In this document: piece after piece, positions 29,580 to 38,230 of the stretch
Position numbering within the stretch: position 1 is the stretch's first letter
Layout: each line of letters starts with the position of its first letter
Assembly: GCA_900471925.1 (NCBI GenBank)
Contig: UCGV01000006.1
Span: forward strand, 1-64,000
Length of the DNA stretch: 64,000 bases
Reading direction: 5' to 3'
Origin: Hyphomicrobiales bacterium
GTDB lineage: Bacteria; Pseudomonadota; Alphaproteobacteria; Rhizobiales; Rhizobiaceae
Notes under the pieces: generated by a model
Database searches by the model: none
What the model was told of the DNA's origin: nothing
Seen by the model: only the letters and a program-made list of their open reading frames with translations
Program-made: the position numbers and the translations under genes

Positions 29580-30629
29580 ATGACGAAGCCGGTTTTTTCT
29601 GCTGGCAATCGATGGAACGCAGGATGTTGCAAGCGGCTGCTATCGGCCCTTGTCGCGGTGTTTATATCCGCTCTTCCTCTCGCCGCAGAGGAGATACCCG
29701 CGCAGACGCCAGCCTCGAAAGAGCAGGTCGAAAAGCTGCTCTCCCGCAGGGCGGAGCATTTCAAGGGTGTGGAAAGCCTTCGGGACCGGCGCACCGCATT
29801 CCGCAGTTTCATGGAATCATTGCCGGAGCCGACGCGCATCCAGATCCGGCACGTCGATGCCGATGGTGTCGAGGCGGAGCTTATGTGGCCGGCGCGCCTT
29901 CACCATCCGATCGGCCGTCGCGCGATCCTGTTCATCCATGGCGGCGGCTTCTACAGCGGTTCCATTCGTACCCACAGCCTGCTTGCCGGTTCGCTTGCCA
30001 AGGCGGCATCCAGTGATGTCCTCCTCATCGAATACCGCCGCACGCCGGAATATAGCTATCCCGCCCAGGTCAACGACGCGCTGAGCGCCTATCGCTATTT
30101 GCTCGAGGAAGGCTACAGCAACGGCAATATCATCATCCTCGGTGATGGCGCCGGCGGAAATCTCGCACTTGAAGCCGTGCTGCGGCAGATGCGTTCCAGG
30201 CAGCCGCTGCCGGCCGCCGTTGTCGCCTTGAGCCCGATCACGGATCTCTCCGCGTCAGGCGCCTCGGTTGCTGCCAACGGGGAGAACGATCCGGTTCTGG
30301 ACAAGCATGTGCTGGAGGCGCTGCGCAAGGCCTATCTCGGCAATGGTTCAGCGACCGATCCCGACATTTCTCCGCTCTATGCCGATCTCTCTGGCTTCCC
30401 GCCCTTGCTGCTGCAGGTCGGCTCTGGTGAGACATTGCTCGACGACACGCTGCGGTTTGCCGACAAGGCGAGCAAGGCGGGCGTCGATGTGACGGCCGAA
30501 GTCTGGCCGGGAATGCCGCATCAATGGCAGCTATTCCCATCCTTGCTCGAGGATGCCGATAAGGCTGGCCAGAAGATCGCGGAATTCGCTATCGCGCATT
30601 TTGCCGATCCGCCGGCCGTGGGGCCGTAA
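29580..30629 (+). CDS. HSL-type alpha/beta hydrolase with Gly at the nucleophile position
   Basis: The 349-residue product has an N-terminal Sec signal (about residues 19-36) and an alpha/beta hydrolase domain with oxyanion-hole motif HGGGFYSG at 120-127. The nucleophile elbow, GDSAGG in hormone-sensitive lipase relatives, is GDGAGG here (Gly190). The acid (TLLDD, 285-289) and His314 (GMPHQW) are kept. The start ATG 29580 has GGAGGGGCG ahead; an upstream ATG has no such site. Without the Ser, ordinary esterase activity is not expected. Confidence 0.9.
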   Translation: MTKPVFSAGNRWNAGCCKRLLSALVAVFISALPLAAEEIPAQTPASKEQVEKLLSRRAEHFKGVESLRDRRTAFRSFMESLPEPTRIQIRHVDADGVEAELMWPARLHHPIGRRAILFIHGGGFYSGSIRTHSLLAGSLAKAASSDVLLIEYRRTPEYSYPAQVNDALSAYRYLLEEGYSNGNIIILGDGAGGNLALEAVLRQMRSRQPLPAAVVALSPITDLSASGASVAANGENDPVLDKHVLEALRKAYLGNGSATDPDISPLYADLSGFPPLLLQVGSGETLLDDTLRFADKASKAGVDVTAEVWPGMPHQWQLFPSLLEDADKAGQKIAEFAIAHFADPPAVGP

Positions 30630-30648
30630 CGAATCGGTATTCCAGGCG

Positions 30649-31254
30649 TCATGCGTGACCTGAATTCAACCCCTCGATCGGCCTGCCAATGGTGAGGTTC
30701 TGGCGCACCTTGGGATCGAGCCGTTCGGCATAGGCGTGATCGGGTGCTGCGCCCAGCGCATCCAGCATCTTGGAGAAGAAGCAGCGTGCCGCCGCTGCCG
30801 CCGTAACGTCGAATATTTCGGCGTCGCTGAGGCGATGCCGTTTTAATCCGTCGATGTCCTGCTGCGTGACGGAGGTCGCATCGCGCGCCACCTTGGCGGC
30901 AAAATCCATGATCGCCCGTTCGATCGCATCGATCGGCGCCTTCTCGCTGCCACCGGCGACGGCCGAAAGGCTGTCATTGGTAAAGCCATCGCGCAGCAGC
31001 ACGGAACCATGGGCAAGCATGCAGTAGGATGATTTGAGCTCCCTCGCAGCTGCAAGCGTCACCAGTTCATAGCGCCGTTGGCTCATATGGCCGCGAATGC
31101 TTGCAAGCAGCGCCCCCCAGTTTTCCATCACTTCCGGTCGGTGGCCGAAAGCGCGGTACATATTCGGCAGATAGCCGTAACTCGCCTCGGCCGAGGCATA
31201 CATGGAAGCCGTCTTCTCGCTCGCGGACGCATCCGGGGTATGAATGAATGCCAT
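30649..31254 (-). CDS. Carboxymuconolactone decarboxylase/AhpD-like protein
   Basis: The 201-residue all-helical product has the AhpD-like region ELVTLAAARELKSSYCMLAHG. The CxxC of AhpD-type peroxidases is SSYC here, so only one Cys remains, as in one branch of the family. The short motif LPNMYRAFGHRPE fits peroxidase-related members. The upstream gene is the convergent hydrolase; no operon partner is evident. Confidence 0.85.
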   Translation of the reverse strand: MAFIHTPDASASEKTASMYASAEASYGYLPNMYRAFGHRPEVMENWGALLASIRGHMSQRRYELVTLAAARELKSSYCMLAHGSVLLRDGFTNDSLSAVAGGSEKAPIDAIERAIMDFAAKVARDATSVTQQDIDGLKRHRLSDAEIFDVTAAAAARCFFSKMLDALGAAPDHAYAERLDPKVRQNLTIGRPIEGLNSGHA

Positions 31255-31352
31255 GGCACGATCCTCCCTTGATCCATGAGGAGAATAGAGCGGCATCTGA
31301 CGACATCAATCTGCCCAGGGGTTGCTTTGCGAAAAACGAACGCCGGGCAGCA

Positions 31353-31766
31353 CTAGCCGATTGTTTGGTGCTGAAGGTAGAACGGCAGGATGTGATCTTC
31401 CGTCAGCGGCGCCATGATGATCTCTCCCAGTGCGTCCGGCGGTACCCAGCGGATCTCCTCGATCTCGGCCGTTGGCTGGATGTCGGCATCGTCCACACGC
31501 AGCAGGAAGACATCGGCGATCACGATATGATCAGGCTCATTGGCGGCCGCAGCCTGAAATTGCCGCAGAAACGTAAGTTCGGCGGCCGTTGCGATGATGC
31601 CGATCTCTTCGGAAAGCTCCCTGATCAGGGCGCCCTCCGGCGTCTCGCCGGGTTCGATTTTGCCGCCCGGCTGCATGAAGGCCACGGTGGCACGTTTGCG
31701 CACCAGCAGCGTCTGGCCGTCTCTTCGCACGAGCAGGGCGGCCGAAATTCTGATCGTCTTCGTCAT
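31353..31766 (-). CDS. Nudix hydrolase
   Basis: The 137-residue product carries a complete Nudix box (GGKIEPGETPEGALIREL followed by SEEIGI) at about residues 34-57, with all the metal-binding Glu residues. The family cleaves nucleoside diphosphates linked to another group; the substrate here is unknown. It is a single gene between the AhpD-like gene and the divergent methionine sulfoxide reductase. Confidence 0.92.
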   Translation of the reverse strand: MTKTIRISAALLVRRDGQTLLVRKRATVAFMQPGGKIEPGETPEGALIRELSEEIGIIATAAELTFLRQFQAAAANEPDHIVIADVFLLRVDDADIQPTAEIEEIRWVPPDALGEIIMAPLTEDHILPFYLQHQTIG

Positions 31767-31884
31767 GCGTAGATCTGACCGGATTCGCCGCCGTAATTCA
31801 ATTGCCGCGGCTGGTGCGTCCGTTTGTCAAAACCTGTTTGAGTTCCTATATCAGCGGTCTCAGAAACAGGACGTGAGTGTGACA

Positions 31885-32373
31885 ATGTTCCAGGCGGCAT
31901 CGATCGAAGTGGACAACAAGGCCGAATTCTACCGCGAGCTTGCCCAGCAGTTGCAGGGCTTGCTCGAAGGCGAGCCGGACATGATCGCCAACGCCGCCAA
32001 CACGTCCGCCTTGATGTATCAGATGATGCCCGATCTCAACTGGGCAGGCTTCTACCTGTTGAAGGGCGAGGAACTGGTGCTTGGCCCGTTCCAGGGTAAA
32101 CCCGCCTGCGTGCGCATTCCCGTCGGTCGCGGTGTTTGCGGTACGGCAGTCAAGGAGCGCGCCTCCATTCTGGTCGAGGATGTTCACGCCTTCCCCGGCC
32201 ATATCGCTTGCGACGACGCATCCCGCTCCGAACTTGTCGTTCCCGTCCGCAATGGCGACCAGATCGTCGGCGTGATCGACCTCGATAGCCCGCTTCCCTC
32301 CCGCTTCGACGCCGACGACCAGGCAGGCATCGAGCGCCTGGCTGAAATCTTCGCCGCGGCAACCCGCTTCTGA
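31885..32373 (+). CDS. msrC: Free methionine-R-sulfoxide reductase (GAF domain)
   Basis: The 162-residue product is a single GAF domain. Cys75, Cys85 and Cys109 have the same spacing (10 and 24) as the three Cys of the E. coli enzyme, within PACVRIPVGRGVCGTA and HIACDDASRSELVVP. It reduces free Met-R-sulfoxide in the cytoplasm. ATG 31885 gives the usual length; the open frame further upstream overlaps the divergent Nudix gene. Confidence 0.94.
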   Translation: MFQAASIEVDNKAEFYRELAQQLQGLLEGEPDMIANAANTSALMYQMMPDLNWAGFYLLKGEELVLGPFQGKPACVRIPVGRGVCGTAVKERASILVEDVHAFPGHIACDDASRSELVVPVRNGDQIVGVIDLDSPLPSRFDADDQAGIERLAEIFAAATRF

Positions 32374-32521
32374 GCGATTTGCGGCTCCGGCTGTCGCGAC
32401 GACGATGCCGTCGCCGCGCTGGCGATTGGTTTTGATCCTGTATTCACCTCAAGCGAAATCGTGCTAGGTCACTGGCCGGGCGGCGTTCGCGCCGGGCCAG
32501 TTTGGTTGTTGGGAGAGAACC

Positions 32522-34210
32522 ATGAAAAAGCTGATCAACGATCCTTCGTCCGTCGTGCGGGAAATGCTGGAAGGGGTTGTGGCGCTCAGCCCGGCGACGA
32601 TCTTGCTGGCGGATGAAAATGTCGTGATTCAGTCTAATCTTCCGGAGCCTGTCGGTCGCAAGGTCGCCGTCCTCTCCGGCGGTGGCAGCGGCCACGAACC
32701 TGCCCATGCCGGCTACGTCGGTGCCGGCATGTTGACGGCGGCAGTAGCAGGCGATGTCTTCACGTCGCCGAGCACCGACGCCGTCCTGGCAGGCATCCGA
32801 GCCGTGAGCGGCCCGGCCGGCGCCTTGCTCATCGTCAAGAACTATACAGGCGACCGCCTGAATTTCGGCCTTGCCGCCGAACTGGCCCGCGCGGAAGGTA
32901 TCCCCGTCGAAATCGTCGTCGTTGCCGATGACGTCGCACTGCGCGAAACCGTGCCTGCCGATCGTCGCCGCGGTATCGCCGGCACGGTTCTGATCCACAA
33001 GCTTGCAGGCGCTGCCGCAGCAACTGGTCTGCCTCTGGCTGATGTCGCCCGCATCGCCCGCTCAGCCGCCGAAAAGCTGTCATCCATGGGCATCTCGCTC
33101 GGCTCCTGCACTCTGCCGGCTGTCGGCAAGCCCGGCTTTTTGCTGGGCGAACAGGAGATCGAAGTCGGTCTCGGCATTCATGGCGAACAGGGCGTTCGCC
33201 GCATGTCGATCGCACCGATCGATGAACTCGTCTCGATCATCCTCGAAACGATCGAGGCCGACGGCAAGCTCAGCAGAGGTGACCGTGTCGCCCTGCTGGT
33301 CAATGGTCTCGGAGCGACACCGCCGATGGAATTGTCGATCGTAGCCCGCTCGGCAGCTGCGGCCCTCGAAAGCAGGGGCGTCATTGTCGAAAGGGCTTGG
33401 GCCGGCACGCTTCTGTCGGCACTCGACATGCCGGGCTTCTCGCTCTCCATCCTGCATGTCGACGGTCATTCTCTCGAACTCATCGATGCGCCGACCGCTG
33501 CCGATGCATGGCCACGCGGCGGCGCGGTCAATCGCAACCGCGTGCTCCCTTCGTCGCGAACAGCAGAAGGCCCGGCGGAATCCCGTGCGATTACCGCGGG
33601 CGGCAGACAGCTTCAAACGACAGCGCAAGCCGTGGCAAAGGCACTGATCGAAGCAGAAGCGCATCTGACCGAACTCGATAGCATCACCGGCGACGGCGAT
33701 CTCGGCGCCAGCATGACGCGCGGCGCCGAAGCCGTTCTCGCACTTCCAGACAGCGCTTTTGCAGAGGTCGCGGGTGGCCTGATGGCGATGGGGGACACAC
33801 TTCGGCGGGCAATCGCCGGCAGCTCCGGCCCCTTCTATGCCACCGCCCTGATGCGCGCATCACGCCACCTTGCCGGCATCGGCTCTCCAACCGCGGCTGA
33901 TATGGCCGAAGCCTTCTCCGTCGCCGTTCAGGCCGTCTCCGACCTCGGCGGCGCAAAGCCTGGCGACCGGACAATGATCGATGCGCTCCGCCCCGCCGCA
34001 GACGCCTTCACCGCTAGTCTTGCACAGGGCAAACCAACCCAGGAAGCATGGCAGCAGGCCATCGCTGCCGGGATATCAGGAGCCGAAGCGACCAAGGCAA
34101 TGCGCCCGAGGCTCGGTCGCGCAAGCTATCTCGGCGACCGCGCCATCGGCCATCCGGATGGCGGAGCCGTGGCCGTGACTGTCTGGTTGAAAGCGATCGG
34201 CGCGGATTGA
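32522..34210 (+). CDS. Fused dihydroxyacetone kinase (DhaK-DhaL type)
   Basis: The 562-residue product joins a DAK1 domain (about 1-330, GGGSGHEPAHAGYVG and GLGIHGEQG, the region of the substrate-binding His) to a DAK2 domain (about 360-560, ITGDGDLGASMTRGAEAV binding Mg-ATP, and GGAKPGDRTMIDAL). This is the single-chain ATP-dependent form, not the PTS-dependent split form. GGGAGAGAACC precedes the ATG. No PTS gene is nearby. Confidence 0.94.
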   Translation: MKKLINDPSSVVREMLEGVVALSPATILLADENVVIQSNLPEPVGRKVAVLSGGGSGHEPAHAGYVGAGMLTAAVAGDVFTSPSTDAVLAGIRAVSGPAGALLIVKNYTGDRLNFGLAAELARAEGIPVEIVVVADDVALRETVPADRRRGIAGTVLIHKLAGAAAATGLPLADVARIARSAAEKLSSMGISLGSCTLPAVGKPGFLLGEQEIEVGLGIHGEQGVRRMSIAPIDELVSIILETIEADGKLSRGDRVALLVNGLGATPPMELSIVARSAAAALESRGVIVERAWAGTLLSALDMPGFSLSILHVDGHSLELIDAPTAADAWPRGGAVNRNRVLPSSRTAEGPAESRAITAGGRQLQTTAQAVAKALIEAEAHLTELDSITGDGDLGASMTRGAEAVLALPDSAFAEVAGGLMAMGDTLRRAIAGSSGPFYATALMRASRHLAGIGSPTAADMAEAFSVAVQAVSDLGGAKPGDRTMIDALRPAADAFTASLAQGKPTQEAWQQAIAAGISGAEATKAMRPRLGRASYLGDRAIGHPDGGAVAVTVWLKAIGAD

Positions 34211-34216
34211 CCGCGC

Positions 34217-34585
34217 CTAAAAGATGAAACCTCTGGCAATGATCGCCAGTGGAAGGATCGCCGCCGAAAACAGCAGCACGATATTGTACCAGCGCGCGTA
34301 CCACGGAAACGTGGTGCCGCTCGGCAGAGATCTACCGGCACGATAGCCGAGCACCGCACCGAACGAATGCCAGGCAAGCACGACCAGCGCCCCATAGGCG
34401 GCGGGAATTGAAAGCCTCGCAAAGACCCAGATCAGTGCGGCGGACACCGAAACGCCGCCGACGAAATAGGCGATCGCCATGAGCCCGCGCCCGAGATAGG
34501 CCATCGCCACATCAGGACCGAACACCAAGCCGACAATGGCGGCACAATCAGGACGACGGGCTCGGAACGCTTCTAAAATCCGCAT
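34217..34585 (-). CDS. Orphan multi-span membrane protein
   Basis: The 122-residue product has three to four membrane segments. Its C-terminal end (FPWYARWYNIVLLFSAAILP followed by LAIIARGFIF) looks like the membrane anchor that precedes the catalytic Ser motif in some alphaproteobacterial S26 signal peptidases, but the protein stops there and no catalytic domain follows. This likeness is from memory of the family and uncertain. ATG 34585 was chosen because the longer frame upstream lacks hydrophobic or family character. Confidence 0.6.
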   Translation of the reverse strand: MRILEAFRARRPDCAAIVGLVFGPDVAMAYLGRGLMAIAYFVGGVSVSAALIWVFARLSIPAAYGALVVLAWHSFGAVLGYRAGRSLPSGTTFPWYARWYNIVLLFSAAILPLAIIARGFIF

Positions 34586-34842
34586 GAAAATCCCGGTGAA
34601 AATCGATGGCTTGCGACACTGCAAATTTCTCTGTTGTAAGTTGTATTCGCTGCCGTGAAAAACGCCAGCCATCACCGGAAGGCGAAGGTTCATGGGAAGT
34701 GGGGTCCTAGTCGGCTGACAAATGACGAAATCTTGATCGCAGCAGCGGTTTTCGGAGGATGAGATCCGCCTATCTGCATGAGCCATGACACTGACATCTG
34801 CGTTCGGGTGTCATCGATTACCGATATTGGGGGTAAATCATC

Positions 34843-35034
34843 ATGTCTCGATTTGGAAAGCTCCTGGCGGCTGGCGCCGCTGTCATCGCGGTTATCACAA
34901 TTTCGTCCTGCTCGACGAGTTCGGATAGTACGATACAAACAGGCTCGGTCGGCTATACCGCGCACGGTGCCGATTTTGGGCTCAGGCCTGCATGCGCTGG
35001 CGGATTCGGCAACGACCGCCCCTGCAGTTATTGA
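34843..35034 (+). CDS. Small predicted lipoprotein
   Basis: The 63-residue product has a short basic start (MSRFGK), a hydrophobic stretch and a lipobox-like ISSC with Cys23, leaving a mature peptide of about 41 residues rich in Gly, Ser and Thr. GGGGGTAAATC precedes the ATG. Function unknown. It stands alone in a 700-base region between dhaKL and the aldo/keto reductase gene. Confidence 0.6.
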   Translation: MSRFGKLLAAGAAVIAVITISSCSTSSDSTIQTGSVGYTAHGADFGLRPACAGGFGNDRPCSY

Positions 35035-35290
35035 CGCGCGAGCTTGGTAGCTGCGCTTTCGGAAGCGGCTGAATGTTCGGTCCGTCGGCCTATGTGACCG
35101 CGTGTCATCGTGAATTCAGTCGCGTTGCTGACGTCCGATCGTTGGCCGTCTGGAGCGATTATTGGCAATCCCACTCATCGCGGCGCTTCGCTTATGGCCG
35201 CTCATGCCGTATAGATGTCCCCGAGATCGTTCGATCCGTCGACGCCGGCCCGGTTCAGGGCGGCGGATTTTCATAACCTATGGGAGCTGC

Positions 35291-36283
35291 ATGATGGAAT
35301 ATCGTCGTCTAGGGAAGTCGGGTCTGAAAGTGAGCGAGTTCTCGTTCGGATCTTGGGTTACGTTCGGCAAGCAGGTCAATGGCGGCGATGCCGTCGATAT
35401 CATGAAGCTTGCCTACGACAATGGGATCAACTTCTTCGACAATGCCGAAGGATATGAGAGCGGCAAGTCCGAAATCGTCATGGGCGAGGCGCTGAAGTCG
35501 CTTGCCTGGACCCGCGACAGCTATGTCGTCTCCAGCAAGGTGTTCTGGGGTGGCCAGAAGCCGACACAGCGCGGCCTGTCCCGCAAGCACGTGACGGATG
35601 CCTGTCACGCAGCCCTCAAGCGGCTCCAGGTCGATTATCTCGACCTCTATTTCTGCCACCGCCCTGATATCGACACTCCGATCGAGGAAACGGTTCGCGC
35701 GATGCACGATCTCGTCGCCCAGGGCAAGGTGCTCTACTGGGGCACGTCGGAATGGTCGGCACAGCAGCTGACGGAAGCCTATGCCGTCGCCCGCGACTTG
35801 CGCATCACGCCGCCGACCATGGAACAGCCGCAGTACAACATCTTCGAACGCCAGAAGGTCGAAGCCGACTACCTGCCGCTCTACGACCTGATCGGCCTCG
35901 GCACCACCATCTGGTCGCCGCTTGCCTCTGGCGTTCTGACCGGCAAATACAACGATGGCGTACCGGCCGACAGCCGCATGAACCTGCCGGGCTACGAATG
36001 GCTGAAAGAAAAATGGTCCACCGACGCCGGCCGCGCCCAGCTGGACCAGGTTCGTCAGCTCGCCAAGCTCTCGAGCGAGATCGGCATCTCGATCACCCAT
36101 CTCGCCCTTCTCTGGTGCCTCGCCAACAAGCACGTCTCTACTGTGATCCTCGGTGCATCGCGTGAAAGCCAGCTGCAGGACAACCTCGCGGCGCTCTCGC
36201 ACAAGAGCAAGCTGACCGCTGACGTCATGGAGCGCATCGACAGCATCGTCGGCAACAAGCCGGAAGCACCGCGTCGGTTCTGA
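35291..36283 (+). CDS. Aldo/keto reductase, K+ channel beta-subunit-like
   Basis: The 330-residue TIM-barrel oxidoreductase has the catalytic set Asp50, Tyr55, Lys83 and His123 (FFDNAEGYE, SSKVFWGG, YFCHRPD) and the NADP-binding end with ILGASRESQLQDN. The pattern is that of YghZ/Kv-beta type reductases. ATG 35294 is an equally likely start because GGGAG is better spaced for it. Downstream lies a hairpin and the ATPase/TOPRIM cassette. Confidence 0.94.
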   Translation: MMEYRRLGKSGLKVSEFSFGSWVTFGKQVNGGDAVDIMKLAYDNGINFFDNAEGYESGKSEIVMGEALKSLAWTRDSYVVSSKVFWGGQKPTQRGLSRKHVTDACHAALKRLQVDYLDLYFCHRPDIDTPIEETVRAMHDLVAQGKVLYWGTSEWSAQQLTEAYAVARDLRITPPTMEQPQYNIFERQKVEADYLPLYDLIGLGTTIWSPLASGVLTGKYNDGVPADSRMNLPGYEWLKEKWSTDAGRAQLDQVRQLAKLSSEIGISITHLALLWCLANKHVSTVILGASRESQLQDNLAALSHKSKLTADVMERIDSIVGNKPEAPRRF

Positions 36284-36369
36284 TGATTTTGCATCGCGCA
36301 TATAATGACGAGAGCTAAAGTTTAACGGGATTAGGGCTCGGTTTGCGATTGCAGATGAGTTTTGCTACG

Positions 36370-36401
36370 AGCGCGATCAGCATTTTGTTGCTGATCGCGC
36401 T
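36370..36401. other. Perfect 13-bp hairpin beside the ATPase/TOPRIM cassette
   Basis: AGCGCGATCAGCA at 36370-36382 is the exact reverse complement of 36389-36401 with a TTTTGT loop. No T run follows on either strand. It lies between the convergent ends of the aldo/keto reductase gene and the TOPRIM-like gene, at the edge of the lower-G+C cassette. Confidence 0.7.
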
Positions 36402-36473
36402 AGGACGTCCAAAATTCTTTGACGTCATGCTTCGCACGGGCTCTGATTAAGAAATAGTGTCAAAATGCTATAG

Positions 36474-37082
36474 CTATCGCTGTTGCAGTTCGTCACGAAG
36501 CTCCGAGATACGATTCGCTGCCTTTACCAATGACGGCGATAATGCGTCTTCGATAGCCTTCTCCACATTCCAGTGCTTATCAATGAATTCAAAGATGGCA
36601 GCACCGTACTCTGGCCCAACAATCGCGCCGTCTTCGGGGCGAGCCGCTAGTCGAGATTTAAGGTCTCTTTGTCGAGATTTAGCTGCTAGTTGAGCTAGAT
36701 TTTGTTTCGGATCTAAAATGTTTTCAGGTGATTTCGGAATGAGGGAAGATTTGACTCCCATCCAATTTGCGAGCCCTTCTCGATCCGCAAAGAGCCAAGA
36801 TTCTATACTTCTTACGACCACTCGAAACCGAGCAGGAGGTGAGAGTTGTAGATTCGCAACGGCTATCAAAGCTGGGGCGCATTCTGCGTCGTTATCTAAA
36901 TCTCTAAGTATGACCCACGGCATATGATTACTCGCAGCAAGGAAGCCTGGCAGACGCTTGTCAAGTTTGGATTTACCTCGGCAGTCGTATTTCGCTGCCA
37001 CCTCCAATCCATAAATCTCCAGTATGCGTTCAACCGCGCGCACATCGCAGGCGCCTTCTCCAGCTATATTGACGCGCATCAT
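36474..37082 (-). CDS. TOPRIM-like DUF4276-type protein, second gene of ATPase cassette
   Basis: The 202-residue product has acidic motifs arranged as in TOPRIM-type nucleases: Glu9 in NIAGEG near the start, and DLDND (Asp61, 63, 65) after a predicted beta strand (PWVILR). SIESWLFAD near residue 94 resembles the ExWLxAD motif of DUF4276 proteins. Its ATG overlaps the ATPase stop (ATGATG), so the two act together. Base composition is lower in G+C than the neighbours (27 of 60 at 36721-36780). It is probably the effector nuclease of an anti-phage pair. Confidence 0.75.
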   Translation of the reverse strand: MMRVNIAGEGACDVRAVERILEIYGLEVAAKYDCRGKSKLDKRLPGFLAASNHMPWVILRDLDNDAECAPALIAVANLQLSPPARFRVVVRSIESWLFADREGLANWMGVKSSLIPKSPENILDPKQNLAQLAAKSRQRDLKSRLAARPEDGAIVGPEYGAAIFEFIDKHWNVEKAIEDALSPSLVKAANRISELRDELQQR

Positions 37083-38218
37083 AGCGGAGAAAATAGCGAG
37101 AGTTGCTCTACTCGATCGGGCTTTACCAAAGGAAGCGCAGCTTCACCAATCGATATTCCGGCTTCATAGAGATGTTTAACGGTATCAATATCCGAAGCGG
37201 TTCTAACTTCAGTTCCGTTGTCTGTTGAGAGCAGAAGATGAACCTCACCTGTCCCAACGCCAGCGTCAGAGAGCAACGCTTCAGAGTGAGTTGTTACAAT
37301 CACCTGTCTTCCCGACAAGCGCTGCATTGTGGCCAGCATTGAGGGTATTTGAGCAACAACGGCGTCGTGTAATGATAATTCCGGCTCTTCAAGGAGGAGT
37401 GGGCCGGCTTTTTCGCCTAGCGCCCAAAGCAAGCCCAAGAGACGGAGCGTTCCGTCTGAAAAGCTCTCTTCTCTTTGCTTGCTGGGGCTTTTCCGCCAGT
37501 GTCTATAGGCTGCGGCCAGGTGTGGTTTGCCAGCTTCATCAACTTCAAAAGACAAATCTTCGAATTGAGGAACAGCTATCGCCAGTGCATCTTTCATTCG
37601 GCGCAATCTAGCTTCTCGCTGCTTCTTAGGTGTTTCGTGTATTCTTCTTAGGAAGTCACCGCCAAATGGATCTTCTACGTCGTCCACGTTACGTCGGCTA
37701 TCACGAATAATCTGTGGGACGATATGCGAATAACGAATATCTAGGAAAAAATTATAAACTTCGCGAAAATCTCTATTCGTCCCAATTTGTTCGAGATGCG
37801 TTTGGGTTAGAGTCAAAGGGTCATTTTTTTCCTGATCCGCGCTTCGATCGAGCAACATAGCTCCGTCCTTCGCTACGGATTCGCGAACGATACGCGGTCG
37901 TTCCTCTGATTTATTTTGGTTAAAGGAAAGAAAGTACTGCCATTTCGAATTGTCGAGGGTGATTTCTACGTCAATTTCTACGTTTGATGGTATTCGCCCG
38001 TGGAGGCAACGAACCTTGGAAATGCCGCCCCTTCTTCGAACGGCTTCTGCCAGTCCACCGCCCACGGACACAATGTCATGCAGGAACCGAAATGCATCAA
38101 GGATATTGGATTTTCCAGATGCGTTTGGGCCTATAAAAAAAGCTCTAGGACGTAGACGAATGTCTACGTCCCTAAAGTTTCTCCAATTTTGAAGTCGCAG
38201 TTTAGAAAAGTGCTTCAC
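37079..38218 (-). CDS. RecF/OLD-like AAA ATPase of a two-gene cassette
   Basis: The 379-residue product is an ABC-type SMC/RecF-like ATPase: Walker A GPNASGKSN at 30-38, signature-like FSDGTLRLL at 253-261, Walker B GPLLLEEPELSLH at 272-284 and the His-switch VTTHSEALL at 308-316. It starts at a GTG (38218) whose AAGGGTGG ribosome binding site overlaps the nrdJ stop codon. This and the 12-base gap suggest co-transcription with nrdJ. The next gene overlaps its stop by four bases. The architecture recalls PARIS (AriA/AriB) and other OLD-family defence pairs, but the assignment is inference. Confidence 0.85.
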   Translation of the reverse strand: MKHFSKLRLQNWRNFRDVDIRLRPRAFFIGPNASGKSNILDAFRFLHDIVSVGGGLAEAVRRRGGISKVRCLHGRIPSNVEIDVEITLDNSKWQYFLSFNQNKSEERPRIVRESVAKDGAMLLDRSADQEKNDPLTLTQTHLEQIGTNRDFREVYNFFLDIRYSHIVPQIIRDSRRNVDDVEDPFGGDFLRRIHETPKKQREARLRRMKDALAIAVPQFEDLSFEVDEAGKPHLAAAYRHWRKSPSKQREESFSDGTLRLLGLLWALGEKAGPLLLEEPELSLHDAVVAQIPSMLATMQRLSGRQVIVTTHSEALLSDAGVGTGEVHLLLSTDNGTEVRTASDIDTVKHLYEAGISIGEAALPLVKPDRVEQLSLFSPL

Positions 38219-38230
38219 CGATGACCACCC

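Noticed and set aside
30649..31254. Loss of one Cys in the AhpD-like CxxC motif as a sign of inactivation
   Set aside because: The SSYC form is common in one branch of the family, so it is probably a normal subgroup rather than a defect.
36284..38218. A mobile element boundary (attachment site or integrase) around the ATPase/TOPRIM pair
   Set aside because: No integrase, transposase, tRNA gene or direct repeats were seen flanking it; only the hairpin and the base composition hint at transfer.
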